From a bacterium (GTDB lineage Bacteria > Latescibacterota > UBA2968 > GCA-2709665): 7,882 bases of DNA. Positions 1 to 5,702 of the stretch are shown piece by piece (the stretch's first letter is position 1; every line of letters begins with the position of its first letter). The notes beneath the pieces are model-generated. The model did not search any database, was not told the DNA's origin, and worked only from the letters and a program-made list of their open reading frames with translations. The translations under genes were made by a program, and so were the position numbers. The stretch is from NCBI GenBank assembly GCA_027619145.1, contig JAQCGA010000170.1:1-7882 (forward strand). Direction: 5' to 3'.

Positions 1-2
1 GG

Positions 3-320
3 GAAAGCCACGAAGCGTGGGAAATGGTATGGCGCAGGCATCCGGAACCCAGCCGTATTTTTTTTCAGGGATTGATCCAGTTAGCAGCGGCCTACCATCA
101 GTTGCGGCGAGGCATTTTTCATGGCGTGGTGAAGCATTTGAATAATTCGGGCCTAAAGCTGGAGCCGTTTCCAGACCCATTTCTGGGGGTAAGCGTAGAA
201 GCATTACGGGCTGTAATCCGGGCAGGGAAAGAGGAGGCAGATCGCCTGGGGGAGGACGGGTTAGACCGGTTCAATCCGAGGTTTGTGGGGCAAGTGTGCT
301 TCAAGCGCCCGCCGGGATGA
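3..320 (+). CDS. DUF309 domain-containing protein, 5' end missing
   Basis: The reading frame is open from base 3 and ends at TGA 318-320, so the N-terminus lies outside the window. About 105 residues are visible. They begin with ESHEAWEMVWR, the conserved H-E-x-W-E...R signature of DUF309 proteins, followed by the RIFFQGLIQLAAAYHQL helix that is the most conserved part of this small all-helical family. The ATG at base 24 falls inside the first conserved motif and is not the start. The biochemical role of the family is not established, so no function is assigned. The gene converges on the dioxygenase gene with only 23 bases between the stop codons. The family call rests on two motifs read by eye. 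Confidence 0.85.
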   Translation, partial: ESHEAWEMVWRRHPEPSRIFFQGLIQLAAAYHQLRRGIFHGVVKHLNNSGLKLEPFPDPFLGVSVEALRAVIRAGKEEADRLGEDGLDRFNPRFVGQVCFKRPPG

Positions 321-343
321 AGCGTAGGTTGTGATACCCGATA

Positions 344-1231
344 TCAGGTTTCTGTAAATGGGCGAGTGCCGCGAACCATGAGGCCACGCTCGTTTTCTTT
401 TTTGGCCTGTGCGGTTTGTTTTTCAGATTCGGTGCGGTTGGCCGTTGTGGTCCCGCGTACGGTCACAAAATCATCTGCACGGCGGTAGCGGTTGATAAAA
501 ACGGGCCTGGGTTTGCTGGCGTGGTTTTCTCGGGAACCGTGAATGGTTTTGACGTGAAAGAAGATGGTATCTCCTGCTTTGCCTTCTATGGGTAAGGCGC
601 GGTCCCAGGGCCATTCTCCGTCGTCCAGTCCCAGGTGCGAGAAAGTGTCCACGTGGGTGAGCTGTCCCAGTCGGTGGGATCCGGGAACCACGTGTAACGC
701 GCCGTTTTCCAGTGTGGTGTCTACAACGTAAGAAAGCGTTGCTACCGGGCCTTCGAAGCGGTGTTCGAAGTAGGCAGAGTCCTGGTGCAGGTGTTTGGGG
801 TGGCCACCAACGGGTTCTTTATAGAGGCACTGACCGTTGCCAAAGAGCTCAATATTGGGGCCCAGAATGGCTTCTGCAAGGTCCAGGGTGCGTTCGTCCT
901 GGGCGGAGCGGAAGAAGGCGGCACTGGTGTGGTAGTTGGCGGCCAGAACCATGATTTGCTTGTCTCGGACAAATCCTTGTGGGGCCGGAATAAAGAGGGT
1001 GCCGTCCGGGGTGCGCCAGCCTTCGGGGATCTTTTCTGCGCGGCTCAGCAAAGAGAGGGCCTGTGCGGCGGCGATCTCAATATCCCGGTGAATGGCTTCG
1101 AGATACGGTTTCATCAGGCCGCGGACCACCAGGCAGCCGTGTTCAAGGAATGTTTGGGCTGCGGCTTTGACGTCCATGTTTTCGACGTAGAACTCCAGCG
1201 TTTCAATGGGGACGTTATGCGAAACAGACAT
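344..1231 (-). CDS. Phytanoyl-CoA dioxygenase (PhyH) family protein
   Basis: A predicted Fe(II)/2-oxoglutarate-dependent oxygenase of 295 residues, close to the usual size for bacterial PhyH proteins. The iron-binding facial triad is visible: H149-x-D151 in HLHQDSAYF and H231 in IHGSRENH. R242, eleven residues after the distal histidine, fits the 2-oxoglutarate carboxylate-binding arginine; the same spacing is seen in human PHYH. No signal peptide or membrane segment is apparent, so it is probably cytoplasmic. Bacterial members hydroxylate varied small molecules, and the substrate cannot be read from sequence. The chosen ATG (1229-1231) has a strong AAGGAGG six bases upstream. The frame stays open to 1381, but that extension crosses the terminator hairpin and lacks a ribosome site. 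It lies downstream of the oxidoreductase operon but is separated from it by a terminator, so it is probably transcribed on its own. Confidence 0.9.
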   Translation of the reverse strand: MSVSHNVPIETLEFYVENMDVKAAAQTFLEHGCLVVRGLMKPYLEAIHRDIEIAAAQALSLLSRAEKIPEGWRTPDGTLFIPAPQGFVRDKQIMVLAANYHTSAAFFRSAQDERTLDLAEAILGPNIELFGNGQCLYKEPVGGHPKHLHQDSAYFEHRFEGPVATLSYVVDTTLENGALHVVPGSHRLGQLTHVDTFSHLGLDDGEWPWDRALPIEGKAGDTIFFHVKTIHGSRENHASKPRPVFINRYRRADDFVTVRGTTTANRTESEKQTAQAKKENERGLMVRGTRPFTET

Positions 1232-1237
1232 CTGCGG

Positions 1238-1244
1238 CCTCCTT
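1238..1244 (-). promoter_or_regulatory. Ribosome binding site fixing the PhyH start
   Basis: AAGGAGG on the minus strand, six bases before the ATG at 1231. It decides in favour of the 295-residue protein over the longer open frame that starts near 1381. Confidence 0.8.
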
Positions 1245-1281
1245 ATCTTATCTTCGGGTTTCGTTTGGAAAGAGTCTCGAT

Positions 1282-1309
1282 AGGATACGCGGTGGTGGGG
1301 TTCTGTCCA
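1282..1309 (-). promoter_or_regulatory. Possible promoter for the PhyH gene
   Basis: On the minus strand TGGACA (1304-1309) and TATCCT (1282-1287) are separated by 16 bases. They match the sigma70 -35 and -10 consensus at 5/6 and 4/6 positions. The location, between the operon terminator and the PhyH ribosome site, is where a separate promoter would be expected. The -10 match is weak and the host's promoter consensus is unknown. Confidence 0.35.
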
Positions 1310-1324
1310 GGTGCTCTGAAAGAT

Positions 1325-1360
1325 AAAAAAAAGCCTGCGGAAAATCGCAGGCTTTTTTTT
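1325..1360. terminator. Strong bidirectional intrinsic terminator
   Basis: A perfect GCCTGCG/CGCAGGC stem (1333-1339 with 1346-1352), extendable by a G-T pair to leave an AAAA loop, is flanked by eight A (1325-1332) and eight T (1353-1360). On the minus strand it lies 20 bases after the KorB-CBS stop and ends the operon. The symmetric A and T tracts would also allow termination of plus-strand transcripts, although no plus-strand gene ends here. It insulates the PhyH gene from the operon. Confidence 0.92.
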
Positions 1361-1380
1361 ATTCAACAACTGGGTTGCCA

Positions 1381-2928
1381 TCAGGAAACAATGGCATAGA
1401 GCTTGACGATAAATTTAAGACTGTCCTTAAAAGAGACAACCTTGATCGGTTTACCGTCTTCGTTTACTACCGGAATATGCCGGTAGCCGTGCAAAGCCAT
1501 CAGGTGCATCGCGTATCCGATGGAATCGGTCTCTTTCATGGGCGTGGGATTGGCCGTCATGAAATCTTGAACTTTGGAGGTGGCCAGGTCCACGTTTTCC
1601 CCCGCAACTTTGTTAAAGAAATCACCTTCTGCCAGGATGCCGGTCAATTCTCCCGTTTTATTGAGTACGAGCAGGCAACCCACATTTTTTTCTGCCATCA
1701 AGGAGAGTGCACTGGCAAGCGAGGTTTCTGCTTCGATGACGACGGGTTCGGACAGGTCCAGGGTGGATACCGGATCCATCATCAGGTGTTGGAATTCGGT
1801 CTGCGGTTCCAATTTGTCATCTCCGGAGATCCCCGGGATGATTTCGGGCGTGTCGTAGTCGCGCGCTTCGCCCACTTCCTGTTCCACTGCGCCGCCTTCC
1901 TGTTCCGGTACGGTCCAGGTATCTCCGGCGTTGTAGAGACTGCGCAGGTCGCCTTCGCCACGCTGTTCCACGGCCTGTTTGCCCTGGGCGAGCACACCTC
2001 GCTCGTAGGTGGGGCGTTCCACGCAGCGAAATACACCCAGAGGAACTGGAAACTGCGGGGGCTCCATCCGGCTAAGCAAGTATGCCAGGGCCGGTGGATC
2101 CAGCGTTTCGTCGTGTACGAGCAAGTCAGATTCGGAAATCCCGTTGCCCAATTCAACCACTTCCGGTATCAGGCCGTTCAGGCGGATGCCCCGGTTGCGT
2201 TCTTTGCCAAAGACAATTGGTTGACCGTGTTCCAGGTGGAAGCTATGGTCTTCTTTGGTTTCGGCTTCGGTGATATGCAACCACGCGCCGTCGTTGAAGA
2301 TGTTGCAGTTCTGATAGACTTCAACAAACGAAGTTCCTCTGTGCTCGGAGGCTCTGCGCAGGGTTTCTGCAAGGTGTTTTGTATCCCGGTCTACTGTGCG
2401 GGCCACAAAGGTTGCTTCTGCGCTGAGGGCCACAGAGATTGGGTTGAAGGACTGCTCGATGGAACCCATGGGCGAAGACTTGGTTTTATGACCGGGCAAC
2501 GACGTGGGCGAGTATTGACCCTTGGTGAGACCGTAGATCCGGTTGTTGAACAAGATGATATTGAGGTCTACGTTCCGGCGAAGGAGGTGCAACAGGTGGT
2601 TGCCACCAATGGAAAGGCCGTCTCCGTCTCCGGTGATGACCCATACGTGCAGGTCCGGGTTGGCAACTTTCAATCCGGTAGCCAGCGTGGGTGCGCGCCC
2701 GTGAATTGAGTGAATACCGTAGGTGTTCATGTAATACGGGAAGCGACTGGAACACCCAATGCCAGAAACAAATACAATTTTCTCTTTTGCAACACCAAGG
2801 TCCGGCAATACCTTCTGCATCTGAGCCAGAATTGCATAGTCTCCGCAGCCAGGACACCAGCGGACGTCCTGGTCTGAGACAAAGTCTTTCCGGGTCAATG
2901 TTGTGGGTTCTGCTACGGCTTCGGCCAT
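1381..2928 (-). CDS. korB: 2-oxoacid:ferredoxin oxidoreductase beta subunit (KorB-like) fused to a C-terminal CBS pair
   Basis: A 515-residue protein. Residues 1-340 are a complete beta subunit, which binds thiamine diphosphate and an iron-sulfur cluster and, with the alpha subunit, converts a 2-oxoacid plus CoA to acyl-CoA, CO2 and reduced ferredoxin. Visible motifs are WCPGCGD (24-30), GDGDGLSIGGNH (100-111, ThDP/Mg binding) and NNRIYGLTKGQYSPT (128-142), typical of 2-oxoglutarate enzymes. C25, C28, C59 and C208 sit where the proximal [4Fe-4S] ligands are expected. KorB proteins usually stop near residue 340. Here an acidic linker (about 341-385) leads to two CBS domains (about 386-449 and 453-512). 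CBS1 has a degenerate nucleotide motif (A433-x-x-D436), while CBS2 keeps S499-x-x-D502. GGAG lies eight bases before the ATG. The gene follows korA after 44 bases and ends at the operon terminator. 2-Oxoglutarate is the likely but unproven substrate. Confidence 0.92.
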   Translation of the reverse strand: MAEAVAEPTTLTRKDFVSDQDVRWCPGCGDYAILAQMQKVLPDLGVAKEKIVFVSGIGCSSRFPYYMNTYGIHSIHGRAPTLATGLKVANPDLHVWVITGDGDGLSIGGNHLLHLLRRNVDLNIILFNNRIYGLTKGQYSPTSLPGHKTKSSPMGSIEQSFNPISVALSAEATFVARTVDRDTKHLAETLRRASEHRGTSFVEVYQNCNIFNDGAWLHITEAETKEDHSFHLEHGQPIVFGKERNRGIRLNGLIPEVVELGNGISESDLLVHDETLDPPALAYLLSRMEPPQFPVPLGVFRCVERPTYERGVLAQGKQAVEQRGEGDLRSLYNAGDTWTVPEQEGGAVEQEVGEARDYDTPEIIPGISGDDKLEPQTEFQHLMMDPVSTLDLSEPVVIEAETSLASALSLMAEKNVGCLLVLNKTGELTGILAEGDFFNKVAGENVDLATSKVQDFMTANPTPMKETDSIGYAMHLMALHGYRHIPVVNEDGKPIKVVSFKDSLKFIVKLYAIVS

Positions 2929-2972
2929 GAATCGGTCTCCAGGTTAATATCCAAATCAGGCAGCGGCGGGCA

Positions 2973-4841
2973 TCAGGCTAGCAGCTGGTCGATTTTGCTT
3001 GAGATTTCAGAAATTTTGAATGGCTGTCCCTGTACTTTGGGGAACGATACAACCCGGATTGGGAACTTGGCATTGAGCAGCATTGAAAGCTGGCCCATGT
3101 TCAATTCTGGAACCAGGATCTTCCGGTAACGCGAAAGCACCGCTTCCAGGTTTTTGGGGAAGGGGTTGAGATAGCGGATGTGTGCGTGCGCCACAGATTC
3201 TCCTTTGGCGCGGGACCGGCGCACTGCAGACCGGATGGCACCAAAGGTGCTTCCCCATCCTACAACCAGCAGCTCCCCAGATGGCGGACCGTAGACCTGT
3301 TGCAGCGGAATGCGGTTGGCGATCCGCGCAATTTTTTTGGCACGTGTTTTTACCATGTGCTCGTTGTCGTGCGGGTCGTAGGACACGTTTCCAGTGATGT
3401 CCTGTTTGGCCAGCCCACCTACACGGTGTTCCAGCCCGGGTGTTCCGGGAATGGCCCAGGGGCGAGCCAGCGTTTCTGCATTGCGCAGATACGGCTGGTA
3501 GCCTTCTGGATCTGTTCGATATTCAATTTTGATAGGTGCAATGCTATCGGGATCCGGAATCTTCCAGGGTTCGGAACTGTTGCCCAGGTAGCCATCGGAG
3601 AGGAAGAAGACGGGTGTCATGCTTTCTACTGCAATGCGGAAGCATTCAATGGAAATGTTGAAACAGTCGGCTGGTGTGGCCGGGGCAATAATAGGGATCG
3701 GGCTTTCGCCGTTGCGCCCAAAGAAGCACTGGAGCAGGTCTGACTGTTCGGTTTTTGTGGGCAGGCCCGTGCTGGGGCCACCGCGTTGGATATTGGCAAT
3801 GACCATTGGCAATTCTATCACAATGGCCAGGTTAATGGCTTCGCTTTTGAGCGCCACGCCAGGTCCACTGGTTCCGGTTGCAGCCAGCGCACCTCCGAAA
3901 GCTGCGCCAATGGTAGAGCCCATTGCCGCAATCTCGTCTTCTGCCTGGAACGTACGCACATTGAAGTTTTTGAGCGCGGCCAATTCTTCCAGAAGCTGGC
4001 TGGCCGGCGTAATTGGATAGCTACCGTAGAAGAGCGTTTTTCCAGCTCTGTGGGCTGCAGTCACAAATCCCAATGCAGTAGCCTGGGCACCGGTGATGGC
4101 CCGATAGGTGCCCGGTACTGCCGGCGCTTTGGCCACCTTGTATTGAAACTGGAACTGCTCGGTGGTTTCGCCGTAATGGTACCCCGCCTTCAGGGTTGTT
4201 ACGTTGCCGTTGACCACGTTGGGGCGGCTGGCAAATTTCTTTTCCAGCATACGGATGGTGGGTTCTAACGGCCGGTCAAAAATCCAGTAAGACAGACCCA
4301 GACCGAACATGTTTTTCATCATGTCGATCTGCCGGTTGGTAAGGCCTTCCACGTCTGCCACGGCTGCTTTGTGAAGGGTGGTCAATGGAACTTTGCAGAC
4401 CCGGTAGCATTTCAGTGAATCATCGTCAAGCGGGTTTTCTTTGTAGCCAGCTTTACGCAGGTTGTTGGCCGTGAAGTTGTCTGTGTTGACAATAATAATG
4501 CCACCGGCTGGCAGGTCTTCCACGTTGGTCTTGAGCGCGGCCGGGTTCATGGCTACGAGTACCTGCGGCTCATCGCCGGGTGTAAAAATATCTTCGCTGG
4601 AAATGCGCACTTGAAAACCGCTTACACCGGGCAGTGTACCGGCAGGAGCACGGATTTCGGCAGGGAAATCTGGCATGGTGCTGATGTCGTTTCCAACAAT
4701 GGCCGAGGTGTTGGCAAATTCACCACCAACCAACTGGCTGCCGTCGCCTGAGTCTCCGGCGAAACGAATGGCAATGGATTCTACATTCGCCAGGTCTTGC
4801 AGGGCGTCTTTGTCTTTTTCTTCGACCGCTGGTTCGGCCAT
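2973..4841 (-). CDS. korA: 2-oxoacid:ferredoxin oxidoreductase, fused gamma-alpha subunit (KorA-like)
   Basis: A 622-residue protein with the two-subunit KorAB architecture. The N-terminal gamma domain (about 22-230) starts with RFAGDSGDGSQLVGG. The alpha domain (about 245-622) shows YPITPAS (275-281), TFQAEDEIAAMGSTIGAAFGG (about 297-317), RGGPSTGLPTKTEQSDL (353-369) and PELNMGQ (578-584). These place it with the 2-oxoglutarate type rather than the large single-chain pyruvate enzymes. The partner is the beta subunit encoded next; the electron acceptor would be ferredoxin, which is not encoded in this window. The ATG at 4839-4841 has GGGAGG nine bases upstream. A GTG twelve codons earlier (4877) has no ribosome site and would add an unconserved leader. 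It lies 71 bases after the CBS gene and 44 bases before korB, so the three genes are read as one operon. Exact substrate specificity is inferred. Confidence 0.93.
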   Translation of the reverse strand: MAEPAVEEKDKDALQDLANVESIAIRFAGDSGDGSQLVGGEFANTSAIVGNDISTMPDFPAEIRAPAGTLPGVSGFQVRISSEDIFTPGDEPQVLVAMNPAALKTNVEDLPAGGIIIVNTDNFTANNLRKAGYKENPLDDDSLKCYRVCKVPLTTLHKAAVADVEGLTNRQIDMMKNMFGLGLSYWIFDRPLEPTIRMLEKKFASRPNVVNGNVTTLKAGYHYGETTEQFQFQYKVAKAPAVPGTYRAITGAQATALGFVTAAHRAGKTLFYGSYPITPASQLLEELAALKNFNVRTFQAEDEIAAMGSTIGAAFGGALAATGTSGPGVALKSEAINLAIVIELPMVIANIQRGGPSTGLPTKTEQSDLLQCFFGRNGESPIPIIAPATPADCFNISIECFRIAVESMTPVFFLSDGYLGNSSEPWKIPDPDSIAPIKIEYRTDPEGYQPYLRNAETLARPWAIPGTPGLEHRVGGLAKQDITGNVSYDPHDNEHMVKTRAKKIARIANRIPLQQVYGPPSGELLVVGWGSTFGAIRSAVRRSRAKGESVAHAHIRYLNPFPKNLEAVLSRYRKILVPELNMGQLSMLLNAKFPIRVVSFPKVQGQPFKISEISSKIDQLLA

Positions 4842-4850
4842 CTGGAAAAA

Positions 4851-4856
4851 CCTCCC
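4851..4856 (-). promoter_or_regulatory. korA ribosome binding site, possibly within a small hairpin
   Basis: GGGAGG on the minus strand, nine bases before the ATG at 4841, supports that start. The surrounding 4848-4863 can form a five-pair stem (AAACC with GGTTT) around a six-base loop. Part of the ribosome site then lies in the stem and the rest in the loop. The hairpin is short and its effect is speculative. Confidence 0.6.
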
Positions 4857-4895
4857 GGGGTTTACGTTGCTATGCACTTGGTGCGAAAGGAGTAG

Positions 4896-4910
4896 AGCAA
4901 AACTTTTGCT
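4896..4910. repeat. 15-base near-perfect palindrome between the CBS gene and korA
   Basis: AGCAAAA-C-TTTTGCT reads as two seven-base inverted arms around one central base, starting two bases after the CBS gene's stop codon in the direction of transcription. As RNA it could form a five-pair stem with a five-base loop. No U-tract follows, so it is not an intrinsic terminator. It could be an RNA processing or stability element, a protein-binding site or chance. Confidence 0.5.
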
Positions 4911-4912
4911 GT

Positions 4913-5380
4913 TTACGCTCCGGCACGGGCTGTGGCAAACAGGTCGGGGACAGGCGGCTGGTTGTAGATTTCTTCCGGAAAATAATCACTGATGTATTTC
5001 AAGATGGCGTAATACGTCAGTGTGCCTAGAACCTTGCCTTGCTTATTTACTACCGGCATATAGCGATAGCGGGTTTCACCAACAATTCGGGCTGCTTCAA
5101 CCACGGTTGTACTCGCGTCGATGGTTTTTGGATTTGGAGTCATCAGGTCTTCAATGAAGACGTCCTGATTCTCCGGTTTGGCGGCAACGTGTTTCATGAT
5201 GTCGCGTTCTGTGAAAATACCTACCAGCTGTCCTCGGTCCATCACCAGAGCACATTTCCGGTGGCTGGCTTTCATTTTTGCCAGCACATCCCCAACCTTT
5301 GTGCCTTTTTCAGTTTCTACGTAGTAAGAGAGATCTACGTGCGTAATGGGCGCGTTTTGCAGGCTGTCTTTGAGGCTCAT
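4913..5380 (-). CDS. Stand-alone two-CBS-domain protein, first gene of the oxidoreductase operon
   Basis: A 155-residue protein made almost entirely of two CBS domains (about 11-66 and 76-133), a fold that commonly binds adenine nucleotides and regulates a partner. CBS1 carries the intact GIFTERD nucleotide motif (T57-x-x-D60). CBS2 ends in GTLTYYA, so its T122-x-x-A125 lacks the usual aspartate. It aligns over its whole length with the CBS tail of the neighbouring KorB-like protein, including the shared D-L-S before CBS1 and the Y-R-x-[MI]-P-V-V-N core of CBS2. A short C-terminal tail (EEIYNQPPVPDLF) follows. There is no membrane segment or DNA-binding domain. GGAGG lies six bases before the ATG. 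As first gene of the operon it most likely regulates or assembles with the KorAB enzyme. Ligand and mode of action are inferred. Confidence 0.93.
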   Translation of the reverse strand: MSLKDSLQNAPITHVDLSYYVETEKGTKVGDVLAKMKASHRKCALVMDRGQLVGIFTERDIMKHVAAKPENQDVFIEDLMTPNPKTIDASTTVVEAARIVGETRYRYMPVVNKQGKVLGTLTYYAILKYISDYFPEEIYNQPPVPDLFATARAGA

Positions 5381-5406
5381 GCACTTCCTCCAGATAAGAG
5401 GCGAAT

Positions 5407-5429
5407 TATTAATGTATCACCGATTAATA
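5407..5429. repeat. Seven-base inverted repeat over the predicted operon start point
   Basis: TATTAAT (5407-5413) and ATTAATA (5423-5429) are exact inverted arms around a nine-base spacer, centred at about 5418. The right arm overlaps the predicted -10 element and the centre falls at the predicted transcription start, as a repressor operator would. I do not recognise it as the site of a named regulator. The arms are purely A/T in an AT-rich stretch, so coincidence is possible. Confidence 0.4.
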
Positions 5430-5454
5430 TAAAGCATTTAGAGCAAACTCGCAA
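5426..5454 (-). promoter_or_regulatory. Predicted promoter of the CBS-korAB operon
   Basis: On the minus strand TTGCGA (5449-5454) and TATATT (5426-5431) are separated by exactly 17 bases and match the sigma70 consensus at 4/6 and 5/6 positions. The predicted start is near 5419, giving a leader of about 39 bases before the CBS gene's ATG at 5380. The region is AT-rich, so chance matches are more likely than usual. Confidence 0.55.
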
Positions 5455-5692
5455 GTTGATTATATTGGTGAGATATGTCTGTGTTTTCTTTGATTTATAT
5501 TTTTGTTTATATGATAGTTATGTGCTATTATTATTAGAATTATTTATATTTTTAAGCAGGTGATCTAACGGGGGTCTTGTTGCGGGTAAACCACCGTGTC
5601 GGATCCGGAGAAAGTTTTTGGAGGCCGGAAAGTTTCCTTCTATATTGGGGATTTAGAAGAGGCTGTTTGATGTTTTTCAACGATCCAATTGC

Positions 5693-5698
5693 GGAGGG
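5693..5698 (+). promoter_or_regulatory. Ribosome binding site for the sulfatase
   Basis: GGAGGG lies four bases before the ATG at 5703. A second possible start, ATG 5670, has only a weaker GAGG upstream. The 5703 start puts the conserved first strand (NVVILHTHD) ten residues from the N-terminus, which fits the family. Confidence 0.6.
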
Positions 5699-5702
5699 CG
5701 GG

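Larger units (their letters stand above)
5381..5702. other. Divergent intergenic region, strikingly AT-rich in its left half
   Basis: About 320 bases without a supported gene, between the divergent CBS-korAB operon and the sulfatase. By my count bases 5401-5565 are only about 20-33% G+C, against well above 50% in the flanking genes. They hold the operon promoter and presumably the sulfatase promoter, for which I see only poor matches (for example TTGATT at 5490 with GATAGT at 5513). Bases 5566-5702 return to the genome's composition and look like an untranslated leader. It includes a near-direct repeat, CCGGAGAAAGTTT (5605-5617) and CCGGAAAGTTT (5625-5635). I do not recognise a riboswitch or a transfer RNA here. 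Confidence 0.7.

Noticed and set aside
332..346. TGATA-CCCGA-TATCA as a terminator between the convergent genes
   Set aside because: The stem is only five mostly A/T pairs with no T-tract on either side, so it is too weak to call.
1232..1381. Fifty-residue N-terminal extension of the PhyH protein
   Set aside because: The extension is encoded across the terminator hairpin and its A/T tracts, has no ribosome site, and is followed by an excellent one in front of the internal ATG at 1231.
1375..2709. 444-codon open frame on the plus strand
   Set aside because: It is antisense to the KorB-CBS gene, shows no recognisable protein motif, and the opposite strand has complete catalytic motifs.
5577..5702. 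Upstream TTG start for the sulfatase
   Set aside because: The added 42 residues resemble no signal peptide or sulfatase leader, and GGAGGG before ATG 5703 gives a better start.
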